Of a stretch of 64,000 nt of DNA, positions 18,401-27,272 are shown one piece after another. The notes beneath the pieces were generated by a model. The model was given only the letters and a program-made list of their open reading frames with translations. It ran no database searches and was not told the origin of the DNA. This DNA is from Pseudobutyrivibrio sp. ACV-2 (GTDB lineage: Bacteria; Bacillota; Clostridia; Lachnospirales; Lachnospiraceae), in contig NZ_FNQZ01000002.1 in NCBI RefSeq assembly GCF_900107545.1, positions 248,001-312,000 on the forward strand. Direction: 5' to 3'. Each line of letters opens with the position of its first letter. Position 1 is the first letter of the stretch. Both the position numbers and the translations under genes were made by a program.

Positions 18401-20902
18401 AGAGGAAAATGTATTGACTTTTAGCTTTTTATCGTCTGCTAGCTGATTAATGTAGTTTGATAAAGTTGGATGAGGACCAATTTCTACAAAGGTATCAAAT
18501 CCATCGGTTAGCATATTGTTAATTGCATCAGCAAATAGCACTGTCTGTCTTACATTCTTCCACCAGTAAATATTTGAGCTCATGTCTGTAACAAGTTGAC
18601 CTGTAACAGATGAGTATAGAGTTACTGTTGGATTGTTAAGCTTTACGTCAGCCACACCCTGATTAAATTCATCTCTGATTTCTTCCATGTAGTGGCTGTG
18701 GAATGGTACATTTACACGTAAAAACTTATTAAATATTTTGTTTGCAGTAAGCTCTTCGCTTATCTCAAGCAAATCACTTTCTTCGCCTACTATAGTCAAA
18801 CCGCTGTTACTGTTAATCGCCACAATATCAACGCTGTCATAACGGTCTATATATTCCTTAACCTCTGATAATGTCAGACTCACAGCAAGCATCTTTCCTT
18901 TTCCTGTAAGTCTCTGCTGTAAACTGCTTCGGTAGAAAAGAATCTTGATAGCATCCTCAAAGTTCATCACTCCGGCACAATAAAATGCTGCTATTTCACC
19001 GGCACTGTGGCCAACTATTGCATCTGGCACTATTCCCTTTGATTCCCAAAGCTTTGTGAGAGCAACCTGAATTGCAAAGTTTGCAGGCTGAGCCACCTTG
19101 GTTTCTGCCATTTTGGAATCTTCCTCAAACTTCATCATTTCCTCGTAGAGTGACCAGCCAGAGTACTTTTTGAATTCCTCATCGCATCTTAAAATTTCGT
19201 TTTTGAATACCTCTTCTCTTGCCATCAGGTCGCGTCCCATACGCCACCACTGAGGACCCATTCCTGTGTAAACAAAGGTGATTCCATTTGTTTTTTTCTT
19301 TTTATTTTTCTGAACTAAAAGGTTTGGTTCATCCCTTAGATAGTCATCAAATTCCTTCAACAGCTGCTGTCTGTTTGCTGCCATAAACGCAAGTCTGTGA
19401 TTATGTCTATCCCTTTTATAGGACATGCTATATCCCAGGTCATACGTATTTACGTTTTCGTTTTTCTCTACAAGCTCCTTATAATTTTCAACATAATCCC
19501 TAAGTGCAGCTTCTGATCTTGCAGTGATAGGGAAGAGTCTGATTTCATCCTTATGGTCTGAGTTAATTACTTTTTTCTCTGGAGCTTCAGCCAAAACTAC
19601 ATGGCTGTTTGTTCCACCAAATCCAAATCCGTTTACACCTGCAAGCGCCACACCCTCGGTCTTAGGCCACTGCTGCAGAGTTTTTGATACGCATATATTT
19701 TTCTCTTCCAAGTTAATCTTTGGATTAAGCTTGTTTAGATTTAGATGTGGTGGAATCTCTTTTTTTGTAAGACAAAGTGAAGTCTTGATGATACTTGCAA
19801 CACCTGCTGCGCCTTCTGTATGTCCGATGTTTGTCTTCAAAGAACCAACGATACATGGCTTATTTGCATCTCTTCCTTCAGACATGATTTCAGAAATAGC
19901 TTCTGCCTCTAAAGGATCACCTACTGATGTTCCTGTTCCATGCATTTCCACATACTGGATATCCTTAGCATCTACTTTTGCACTTTTTAATGCTGCTCTG
20001 ATTACTTTTTTCTGAGCCTCTGGATTTGGCACTGTGATAGAGCTGGTGTGTCCATCCTGGTTTACAGCACTGCCTAAAATCACTGAATAAATGTTATCAT
20101 TGTCCTTTATCGCTTCAGCCAAAGGCTTTAAAACTACCACGCCAACACCTTCACCGCGAACATAGCCATTTGCCGATTCATCAAAGGTCTTGCATTTTCC
20201 ATCTACCGAAAGGAAACCGCCCTGAGATTCTGCAATTGTGTACTGAGGTGCCATGTTAAGTAATACTCCACCGGCTAAAGCCATCGAGCATTCACCATTT
20301 CTGATGCTTTGGCATGCCGTATGAATTGAAACAAGTGATGAAGAACAAGCTGTATCAATAGCCATACTTGGGCCAGTAAAATCAAAAGCGTATGATATTC
20401 TGTTTGCAACCATTGTCATCATGGCTCCAGTTGCTGTATGAACATCAATCAAATCGTAATTTTCACTTCCAAACTGAAGAATTTTGTAGTCGAGTGTGAA
20501 TGCACCCATATACACGCCCACGTCCTTGCCGGCACATTTTTCAACTACAATTCCTGCATCCTCCATAGCTTCCCAGCTGGTCTCAAGTAAGAGTCTTTGC
20601 TGTGGATCCAAAAATGGGGCTTCTCTTGGTGTGATGCCAAAAAATTCAGCGTCAAATTCGTCTATGTTATCTAAGAAACCGCCATACTGGCTTACTGTCT
20701 TGCCTTTATAATTTCTGTTTTTGTTGTAGAAGCTTTTTCTATCCCATCTGTTTTCAGGGATTTCAACTACCACGTCTTTACCATTTGCAAGAACATCCCA
20801 AAACTTTTCTACATCGTTGGAACCACCTGGGAATCTGCACCCCATTCCGATTATTGCTACAGCATCCTCATGATTCTTGTAAAAATTACTATTATCGCTC
20901 AT
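15416..20902 (-). CDS. Type I polyketide synthase module, KS-AT-DH-KR-ACP (1828 aa)
   Basis: Ketosynthase ~12-440 with DTACSSS (Cys186), HGTGTSVGDP (His321) and NIGHTEGAAG (His361), a complete condensing triad rather than a KSQ loader. Acyltransferase ~540-850 with GHSAGE (Ser633) and VPFHSH at ~732, more like malonyl than methylmalonyl selecting domains. Dehydratase ~895-1170 with NHKIQGNTVFP (His930) and HPAVIDACF (Asp1095). Ketoreductase ~1200-1660 with TGAFGELG, Ser1570, Tyr1583 and Asn1587. Acyl carrier ~1715-1790 with GIDSMM (Ser1748). There is no enoylreductase, so the two carbons added should end as an alpha,beta-enoyl group. No loading A, CoA-ligase or starter ACP is present, so the starter must come in trans. 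It is the second gene of the operon after accDA, and hands over to the C-A-T-C synthetase. Confidence 0.95.
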   Translation of the reverse strand: MSDNSNFYKNHEDAVAIIGMGCRFPGGSNDVEKFWDVLANGKDVVVEIPENRWDRKSFYNKNRNYKGKTVSQYGGFLDNIDEFDAEFFGITPREAPFLDPQQRLLLETSWEAMEDAGIVVEKCAGKDVGVYMGAFTLDYKILQFGSENYDLIDVHTATGAMMTMVANRISYAFDFTGPSMAIDTACSSSLVSIHTACQSIRNGECSMALAGGVLLNMAPQYTIAESQGGFLSVDGKCKTFDESANGYVRGEGVGVVVLKPLAEAIKDNDNIYSVILGSAVNQDGHTSSITVPNPEAQKKVIRAALKSAKVDAKDIQYVEMHGTGTSVGDPLEAEAISEIMSEGRDANKPCIVGSLKTNIGHTEGAAGVASIIKTSLCLTKKEIPPHLNLNKLNPKINLEEKNICVSKTLQQWPKTEGVALAGVNGFGFGGTNSHVVLAEAPEKKVINSDHKDEIRLFPITARSEAALRDYVENYKELVEKNENVNTYDLGYSMSYKRDRHNHRLAFMAANRQQLLKEFDDYLRDEPNLLVQKNKKKKTNGITFVYTGMGPQWWRMGRDLMAREEVFKNEILRCDEEFKKYSGWSLYEEMMKFEEDSKMAETKVAQPANFAIQVALTKLWESKGIVPDAIVGHSAGEIAAFYCAGVMNFEDAIKILFYRSSLQQRLTGKGKMLAVSLTLSEVKEYIDRYDSVDIVAINSNSGLTIVGEESDLLEISEELTANKIFNKFLRVNVPFHSHYMEEIRDEFNQGVADVKLNNPTVTLYSSVTGQLVTDMSSNIYWWKNVRQTVLFADAINNMLTDGFDTFVEIGPHPTLSNYINQLADDKKLKVNTFSSLKRKVDETETFYGAFGALFTIGAANSLDCFYPTEGNYIKLPFYPWQREKYWLENEDARKRRLGIFDHIILGHKVHSVTPCWELELNEQVLKFIPNHKIQGNTVFPAAGYMEMAMEAAKQLYGEGYYELEDIKFVKATFINPNKATRLQIVLDETNPSFTIYNVADKEVVAKGKYRQSQMCAAGFDLPVDEVEAMVRKQKLRSYQHEGIYERFKAMGFFYTNHFANMEQLVNCEDKAIALLKLNQEVIAEQNDYTIHPAVIDACFQTVITTSFEDTNSELRLPVGVGHFSVYGKIEEKMWALCEIKENTHDYSISDISLYTMDYKCIARIENFKVNVLEASNKKPSTQTIDKWLYEFTWKEKELVRKSKRTNPWILLEDDKGIGRMIAEKLKAEDVDCYVFTYSDEYKEELLNHRITLTKDSDEDMQNAIAAVRSISEIEGIIDCLNINLAGNEDISKSTILEVGDTGVYTFISVVKALEALGVNKTKIFTVTLGAQNVVPGDEGQILQRPAWGVARLLRNQENTSFWGGVADIVNTDSEDGVHQLVQDLLYGDEEDQLAYRDGKRYVGRLNNIETLTKPFPTSFSADDYYMITGAFGELGQLFVNWMVEKGAKRLVLVGRNTVPAKALWERPENDERTKARIAFVKGLETQGVEVVPVNLNMADEESVNNFFKENTELKRKIRGIISTAGMVKDMLMTEMPKETFHQVYDVKTIGNWVLHKQFEKQPLDFFVMFSSITAMVTATGQINYISANSFLDGLAEYRRQKGLAALSVAWGPWDAGMISQLGLQETYIKKGMTPISPINGVCTLERIIMQNIPYALVVEADWQKVIDSVSRNSNPYLDHLRGGASDGNNLILTDEEVLAQFNETFKTLEDQEREEFVLTTVKKLVGRVLHLPVEKIESEVSLNELGIDSMMSTELKNRIEMNTGAVITIVDLLNNESIAQLGQFVQSQVQSILELDTVEELAEEISDDELEALLQEVISELETGEEIAG

Positions 20903-20953
20903 TTCTTATTCTCCCAATATCTTTAAAGCCAAATTTAATTTCCTCGTTATGTC

Positions 20954-22603
20954 TTAGAAATTTCTAAAACGTATATATCTCTCTTTTGCGATTTGATCTG
21001 GATTTATACCCTCATATTTCATCAAAAATGAATTAATATTCATGTCTAATTCCTTACAAATACCAGCCATATTTTCCACTGTAACAGGAGTTTCCTCGTC
21101 GATGATTCTGTCGATAATGCCAAGCTCCAATAAATCTCTTGCACACATTTTCATCCTGTTTGCTGCCTCAGGTGCTCTGGAATTGTCCTTCCAGATAATA
21201 CTTGAATAGCTCTCTGGAGTAAGTACAGAATACACTGCGTTTTCAAGCATCCACACCTCGTTACCAATTCCAAGAGCAAGGGCGCCTCCACTTCCGCCTT
21301 CGCCGATAATGATTGATAGTGTTGGTGTTTTAAGTGTGCCGATTTTATTTAGCACATTTGCAATGGCAACACCCTGTCCGTTTATTTCAGACTGTTTTCT
21401 GCAATCAGCACCGATGGTGTCGATGAAAAAGACAATTGGTCTGCCAAATTTTTCTGCCTGTTCAGCCAAACGCATTACTTTTCTGTAACCCGATGGAGAT
21501 GCCATTCCAAAATTTCTGTAGAGGGCATCCTGTATGTTTTCCTTGCCCTTTTGATTTCCGATAACCGTAACAGGTCTGCCGTGGAAGGAAGCTATGCCGC
21601 CGATGATGGCATGGTCCTCTCCACCAATTCTGTCCCCGTACAACTCGTAGAAATTATCAAACAGCTTGTCGATATAATTTCTACAGGTTGGACGCTTCTG
21701 ACTTCTGGCAATTTCCACCGTTTCCCAAGCGGTTCTTCTGTTTGTTAAATCAAGACTTCTTTTTTGCGATTGTCTCTTTCTAAAGGGGATTTTTCGCTTC
21801 ATGCCAAACAGCTTTGGAAGGTTAATTTTTCGCTTATGCATATCCAGTAAAAATATGAGCTTGTCTCTAAGCTCCTGCCTGGTCACTACATCGTCCACAT
21901 ATCCATGGGACTTTTGGAACTCAGCTGTCTGAAAATCATCTGGGAGCTTTTCACCTGTATTTTGTTCAACAACTCTTGCACCAGCAAATCCAATCATGGC
22001 ACCTTTTTCTGCTAAAATCACATCACCAAGCATTGCGAAACTTGCCGTAACTCCGCCCATTGTAGGATTTGTTAAAACAGAAATATAAAAACCGCCTGCG
22101 TCGTTAAATACCTTTACAGCATTTGCAGTTTTCTCCATCTGCATCAGAGAAATCATCCCTTCCTGCATTCTGGCTCCACCGGAACAACAAAACAGAATGA
22201 CTGGAAGCTTTTTTCTTGTTGCAATCTCGAATAGTCTGGTTACTCGTTCACCAACTATATATCCCATGCTACCCATCAAAAATCTTCCGTCCATGACACC
22301 GATTGCCACATCATGTCCACCAATTTTCATTTCACCGATTGCTATCGCTTCGTCCAAATTGTATTTAGCAGACATCTCGTTAATTTTTTCTTTGTAGGCC
22401 GGATCCTTTACCTGAGTTGGATAATCAATCTCATGCTTGAATTCCCTAAAGGTGCCTTTATCCTCCAGGCTCTCTATACGGCGATAAGCATGAACTCTTA
22501 AGTAAGCACCGCAGTTAGGACAAATTGAATAATTGTTTTGAACCACGATTTTTTCAAATGTGGTTTTGCATTTTTTACAGGTTCTGTACTCTTGGCCCTC
22601 CAT
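20954..22603 (-). CDS. accDA: Acetyl-CoA carboxylase carboxyltransferase, fused beta-alpha subunits
   Basis: 549 residues. The N-terminal half is AccD-like with a four-Cys zinc ribbon (CKKC near residue 9, CPNC near residue 29) and the crotonase-type carboxyltransferase core (GGARMQEG; MGGVTASFA). The second half from ~290 is AccA-like (GEGGSGGALALG; ENAVYSVLTPESYSSI). The two subunits are separate genes in many bacteria and are joined here. It transfers carboxyl from biotin to acetyl-CoA, making malonyl-CoA. Biotin carboxylase and BCCP genes are absent from the window. As the first gene of the PKS-NRPS operon, 51 bases ahead of the synthase, it most likely feeds malonyl-CoA to the AT domain, though it could also be the cell's only carboxyltransferase. 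The ATG follows AAGGAGG. Confidence 0.92.
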   Translation of the reverse strand: MEGQEYRTCKKCKTTFEKIVVQNNYSICPNCGAYLRVHAYRRIESLEDKGTFREFKHEIDYPTQVKDPAYKEKINEMSAKYNLDEAIAIGEMKIGGHDVAIGVMDGRFLMGSMGYIVGERVTRLFEIATRKKLPVILFCCSGGARMQEGMISLMQMEKTANAVKVFNDAGGFYISVLTNPTMGGVTASFAMLGDVILAEKGAMIGFAGARVVEQNTGEKLPDDFQTAEFQKSHGYVDDVVTRQELRDKLIFLLDMHKRKINLPKLFGMKRKIPFRKRQSQKRSLDLTNRRTAWETVEIARSQKRPTCRNYIDKLFDNFYELYGDRIGGEDHAIIGGIASFHGRPVTVIGNQKGKENIQDALYRNFGMASPSGYRKVMRLAEQAEKFGRPIVFFIDTIGADCRKQSEINGQGVAIANVLNKIGTLKTPTLSIIIGEGGSGGALALGIGNEVWMLENAVYSVLTPESYSSIIWKDNSRAPEAANRMKMCARDLLELGIIDRIIDEETPVTVENMAGICKELDMNINSFLMKYEGINPDQIAKERYIRFRNF

Positions 22604-23148
22604 TTTATTCCTCCTTAAAAACCTTAGGCTTCAGCCTTTTCCCAAAGTTTTTCGAACCGGTCCGTGATTTATTAGCAATCCGTTCACAGTTTGTTCACAA
22701 ATCGCTTAACGTTGTTAACACATTAAGTGAAAGAGTGTTATTTGGTCAACACAATTTTGAGTATTATTTGATTTTTGTACATCATGGTGGAAAAATCTTG
22801 ATTATTTTTCGTAAAACATCTACAAAAGGGTCTATTATCTGCTTATTCTTTGATTATTTTCCTCTGAACTCAATCAAACTTTTACACTTTAACCGAATAA
22901 AGGATGATTTGATGTGATTGTTTTACTGCATCTCAATCATCAACTCAATCAAAAATGGGCATTTTTTATTCCAAATTGCGCGCAATCCATCCCTTGACAT
23001 TTTCGGAAATTTTTCGTAATGCGAAAAAACAATTGCGTGTGATTGTTTTTATTGCCTAGTTTTTTTGTGTCCAAATTGTGAAAAAAGTACAAAAAAAGAC
23101 CCTTTATTGGGTCAAAACGTCAAAAAAGATAAAATTCGATCATAAGTA
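22604..23148. other. Long divergent intergenic region with repeated motifs
   Basis: No believable gene lies here; the plus-strand open frame across the first part is a shadow of accDA. The DNA is A+T rich and carries short repeats: CTCAATCAAA near 22871 and 22945, TGTGATTGTTTT near 22914 and 23039, and the TGTGAAC pair near 22690. A minus-strand hairpin GACCC-AATAAA-GGGTC followed by seven T (23091-23113) could act as a weak intrinsic terminator against transcription entering from the right. The region is long enough to hold binding sites for a pathway regulator of the biosynthetic operon. Confidence 0.5.
22720..22749 (-). promoter_or_regulatory. Candidate promoter of the PKS-NRPS operon
   Basis: On the minus strand a TTGACC -35 (22744-22749) and a TAATGT -10 (22720-22725) are 18 bases apart, ~115 bases upstream of accDA. 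Downstream of it, in the leader, lie an inverted repeat TTAAC-GTT-GTTAA (22706-22718) and a tandem TGTGAAC pair (22682-22699), possible regulator sites. This is a pattern match only. Confidence 0.4.
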
Positions 23149-23177
23149 TTTACAAGAAGACTTTTTCACTGTAAAGT
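23149..23177 (+). promoter_or_regulatory. Promoter of the antiterminator-PTS operon
   Basis: TTTACA (23149-23154) and TAAAGT (23172-23177) with a 17-base spacer. The implied start near 23184 lies just before the RAT sequence at 23203, as expected for a leader-regulated sugar operon. Confidence 0.55.
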
Positions 23178-23202
23178 ATGAGTATAAAAAAATTATTTGT
23201 TC

Positions 23203-23298
23203 GGATTGTTACTGTTCGGCAGGCAAGACTGAATCAACCCTAAATCATCTTTGATGGTTTTTGTTTTTATCTTTGGGATTGGTTCAGTCATTTTTTTT
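23203..23298 (+). promoter_or_regulatory. RAT antiterminator overlapping an intrinsic terminator (leader of licT-like gene)
   Basis: The segment 23203-23230 begins GGATTGTTACTG and continues GGCAGGCAAGACT, a near-consensus ribonucleic antiterminator for BglG/LicT/SacY proteins. Its 3' end overlaps the left arm of a terminator: GACTGAATCAACCC (23227-23240) pairs with GGGATTGGTTCAGTC (23275-23289, one bulged A and one G-U), followed by eight T. RAT and terminator are mutually exclusive, so protein binding would allow read-through into the antiterminator gene (autoregulation). Confidence 0.88.
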
Positions 23299-23312
23299 GC
23301 AGAGAATGAAGT

Positions 23313-24140
23313 ATGAAGATTAAAAAGATTTTAAACCACAACGCAGCCCTGGCAGTTGATAGTGCCGGGAATGAAATAGTTTATACTGGTTGCGGCATCT
23401 GTTTTCGGAAGAAAGCAGGTGACCCGTTAGACGAAAGCAAAATCGAAAAAACTTTCGTCATGGAAAAACCATGTAGACAATTTGAAAAATTGGTTTCTGA
23501 ACTTCCATACGAACAAATTCAAGTAGCAGATGAAATTATTAGATATGCATCTGACACACTAAATAGACGTCTCAGCAAAAACATTTATATCACATTAACC
23601 GATCACTTAGGTTATGCAATCCAACGAGCCGAAGAAGGCACATTTTTAAAAAACAAACTTCTTTGGGATATTAAAAATTATTACAAAACAGAATTTAAAA
23701 TCGGATGTCACGCTCTTGAGATTATAAAATCAAAGCTTGGCATTGAACTTCCAGAAGATGAAGCAGGATTTTTCGCACTTCATGTAGTCAATGCTGAATT
23801 AGATGGCAACATGCATCATACCGTTGCCACCTCAGAGGTAATAAATGACATTGTAAGCATTGTCAAATACACATTTAAAACTCAGTTGGATGAGGACTCC
23901 CTCTCCTTTGAGCGATTTGTAACTCATCTCAAGTATTTCTTACAGCGAGCAGAGCGCAGAGAGTACTACCCTTCGGATAGCCGCGATTTATATTTATCCA
24001 TGAAGGATAAATTTCCAGCCGCTTTTAAATGCGCCAGTCGCATTAAAAGCTACATGGAATCCAGATACCCAGATGAGATAACAGACGAGGAAATGCTTTA
24101 CCTAGTAGTTCACATTTCCCGTATCACAGATAGAAGATAA
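23313..24140 (+). CDS. licT: BglG/LicT-family transcription antiterminator
   Basis: 275 residues, the usual size. Residues ~1-56 are the CAT RNA-binding domain (MKIKKILNHNAALAVD..., GCGICFRKKAGD). PRD1 spans ~65-170 with His in TDHLGYAI and FFALHVVNAE. PRD2 spans ~175-275 with VVHIS. By family, phosphorylation of PRD histidines by HPr and by the cognate EIIB switches the dimer between active and inactive forms. When active it binds RAT RNA and prevents termination. Two RAT/terminator elements flank this gene, one in its own leader and one before the PTS gene, so it should control both. The symbol follows function; bglG would be equally apt. Confidence 0.9.
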   Translation: MKIKKILNHNAALAVDSAGNEIVYTGCGICFRKKAGDPLDESKIEKTFVMEKPCRQFEKLVSELPYEQIQVADEIIRYASDTLNRRLSKNIYITLTDHLGYAIQRAEEGTFLKNKLLWDIKNYYKTEFKIGCHALEIIKSKLGIELPEDEAGFFALHVVNAELDGNMHHTVATSEVINDIVSIVKYTFKTQLDEDSLSFERFVTHLKYFLQRAERREYYPSDSRDLYLSMKDKFPAAFKCASRIKSYMESRYPDEITDEEMLYLVVHISRITDRR

Positions 24141-24160
24141 GTAACTGATAATTAGCTAAG

Positions 24161-24236
24161 GGATAGTTACGGCGTAATAGTCGGCTAAACCCGTACAGAG
24201 TCATAGCATGTCTATGGCTCTGTGCGGGTTTTTCTT
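24161..24236 (+). promoter_or_regulatory. Second, divergent RAT overlapping a strong terminator (leader of PTS gene)
   Basis: 24161-24192 begins GGATAGTTACGG and contains TCGGCTAAACC, resembling a RAT with changed loop bases. It overlaps the left arm of a 19-bp hairpin: AACCCGTACAGAGTCATAG (24188-24206), loop CATGT, CTATGGCTCTGTGCGGGTT (24212-24230, two G-U pairs), then TTTCTTTT. Without antitermination, transcripts from the antiterminator gene should stop here, 15 bases before the PTS ribosome site AAGGAG. Confidence 0.8.
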
Positions 24237-24251
24237 TTAAGGAGAAAGTAG

Positions 24252-26162
<1,911 letters not shown>

Positions 26163-26214
26163 TAAGAAGTTTTTCTTTTCACTTCTTAATTATAATCATC
26201 TATTTTCTAACCCC

Positions 26215-26255
26215 AAAAAAGGAGACTCATTTACCCGAGTCTCCTTCTTTCTTTT
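26215..26255. terminator. Bidirectional terminator between bglP and ybaK
   Basis: GGAGACTC (26221-26228), 8-base loop, GAGTCTCC (26237-26244), flanked by A6 on the left and a T-rich run on the right. It can stop the converging bglP and ybaK transcripts. Confidence 0.85.
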
Positions 26256-26266
26256 GGTTATTTAAT

Positions 26267-26749
26267 TTAAATAGTCGTAATTATATCTGCACTCTTGCAG
26301 CCCACCACTGCCATCAAATCCTTAGGTGCAAGCTCTATCTGATGCCCTACCTTACCAGCGCTGACAAATATTTTATCATAGCTTTCTGCTGTCTCATGGA
26401 TAAATGTTGGAAATTGTTTCTTCATTCCAACAGGTGAACATCCTCCATGAACATAGCCTGTGAGCCCTAGCAAATCCTTTTGTTTTATCATAGCAATAGA
26501 TTTTTCGCCTGCAGCCTTTGCTGCTTTTTTCAAATCAAGCTCTGCCTTTACAGGCACAACAAACACATAATAGCTTCCGCTTTTACCTTGGGTAACAAGT
26601 GTCTTAAATACCTTATCAGCGTCCTCACCCAAAATTCCTGCAATTTCCTCACCTGTAAGTGTTGGATCTGCTTCATAAGAGTGACTGGTGTATGTAATCT
26701 TTTTTGAATCCAGAACTCGCATTACATTGGTCTTATCATTATTTTTCAT
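26267..26749 (-). CDS. ybaK: YbaK/EbsC-type aminoacyl-tRNA deacylase
   Basis: 160 residues, the full length of the YbaK family (Cys-tRNA(Pro)/Cys-tRNA(Cys) deacylase), which hydrolyses mischarged tRNA as trans-editing factor. Family landmarks seen: KTNVMRVLDSKKI at the N-terminus, DADKVFKTLV, the conserved catalytic lysine region VPVKAELDLKKAAKA, and GYVHGGCSPVGMKK. The ATG has GAGG 8 bases upstream. It ends at the shared terminator and follows the GNAT gene by 16 bases, so the two are probably one transcript. Confidence 0.88.
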   Translation of the reverse strand: MKNNDKTNVMRVLDSKKITYTSHSYEADPTLTGEEIAGILGEDADKVFKTLVTQGKSGSYYVFVVPVKAELDLKKAAKAAGEKSIAMIKQKDLLGLTGYVHGGCSPVGMKKQFPTFIHETAESYDKIFVSAGKVGHQIELAPKDLMAVVGCKSADIITTI

Positions 26750-26765
26750 GTGATTTACCTCGAAA

Positions 26766-27242
26766 TTATTCTAATATGTATTCCATCATTCTATATTTAT
26801 TTTTCATACCCATCTTTTCATAAAAGTGTTCAGCTGAGTCGTTTCCGGACCAGACGCTGAGGGTAATCTCATAGCATCCTATTTTTTTAGCTTCTGATTT
26901 TACATGCTCAAATAATGCTTCGCCTACGTGCTGGCCTCTGGCGCTTTCGTCCACACATAAATCATCAATATACATCTGCTTGATTTTTACTTTATTTGTG
27001 GCATCTTCAGGGGTATCTATTATCTCGCAGATGGCATAGCCTAGAGCATTGTCCTCATCATCTGCTGCAATGTAAATAGGTTTTGCTTCATTGCCAAGCA
27101 TCTCTTTTACTTCATCGTAATCATATTTAGTTGTTCCGGAAATGAAAATATCTGGTCTGATGTCAGCATGAATCTCAAGCACCTGCTCCAATAAATCTAT
27201 AATTTTTGTAATATCTTTTTCTTTTGCTCTTCTTATAATCAT
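26766..27242 (-). CDS. GNAT-family N-acetyltransferase
   Basis: 158 residues with the GNAT pattern: MIIRRAKEKDITKI at the start, the acetyl-CoA loop DESARGQHVGEALFEHV (an R/Q-x-x-G-x-G/A-type motif) near ~110, and the closing GNDSAEHFYEKMGMK. The substrate cannot be told from the sequence. The start ATG has AAGGAG somewhat far upstream (~14 bases), so translation may be modest. Confidence 0.8.
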   Translation of the reverse strand: MIIRRAKEKDITKIIDLLEQVLEIHADIRPDIFISGTTKYDYDEVKEMLGNEAKPIYIAADDEDNALGYAICEIIDTPEDATNKVKIKQMYIDDLCVDESARGQHVGEALFEHVKSEAKKIGCYEITLSVWSGNDSAEHFYEKMGMKNKYRMMEYILE

Positions 27243-27272
27243 TTTGTCTATGAACTCTCCTTTTAAATCTAT

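Noticed and set aside
22525-22917. 130-residue plus-strand open frame across the accDA start
   Set aside because: Its first part is antisense to accDA; the rest is low-complexity and Phe/Leu rich with no ribosome site or family look.
23091-23113. Hairpin GACCC/GGGTC with seven T on the minus strand as a strong terminator
   Set aside because: The stem is only 5 bp; kept as a weak observation within the intergenic entry rather than a separate terminator.
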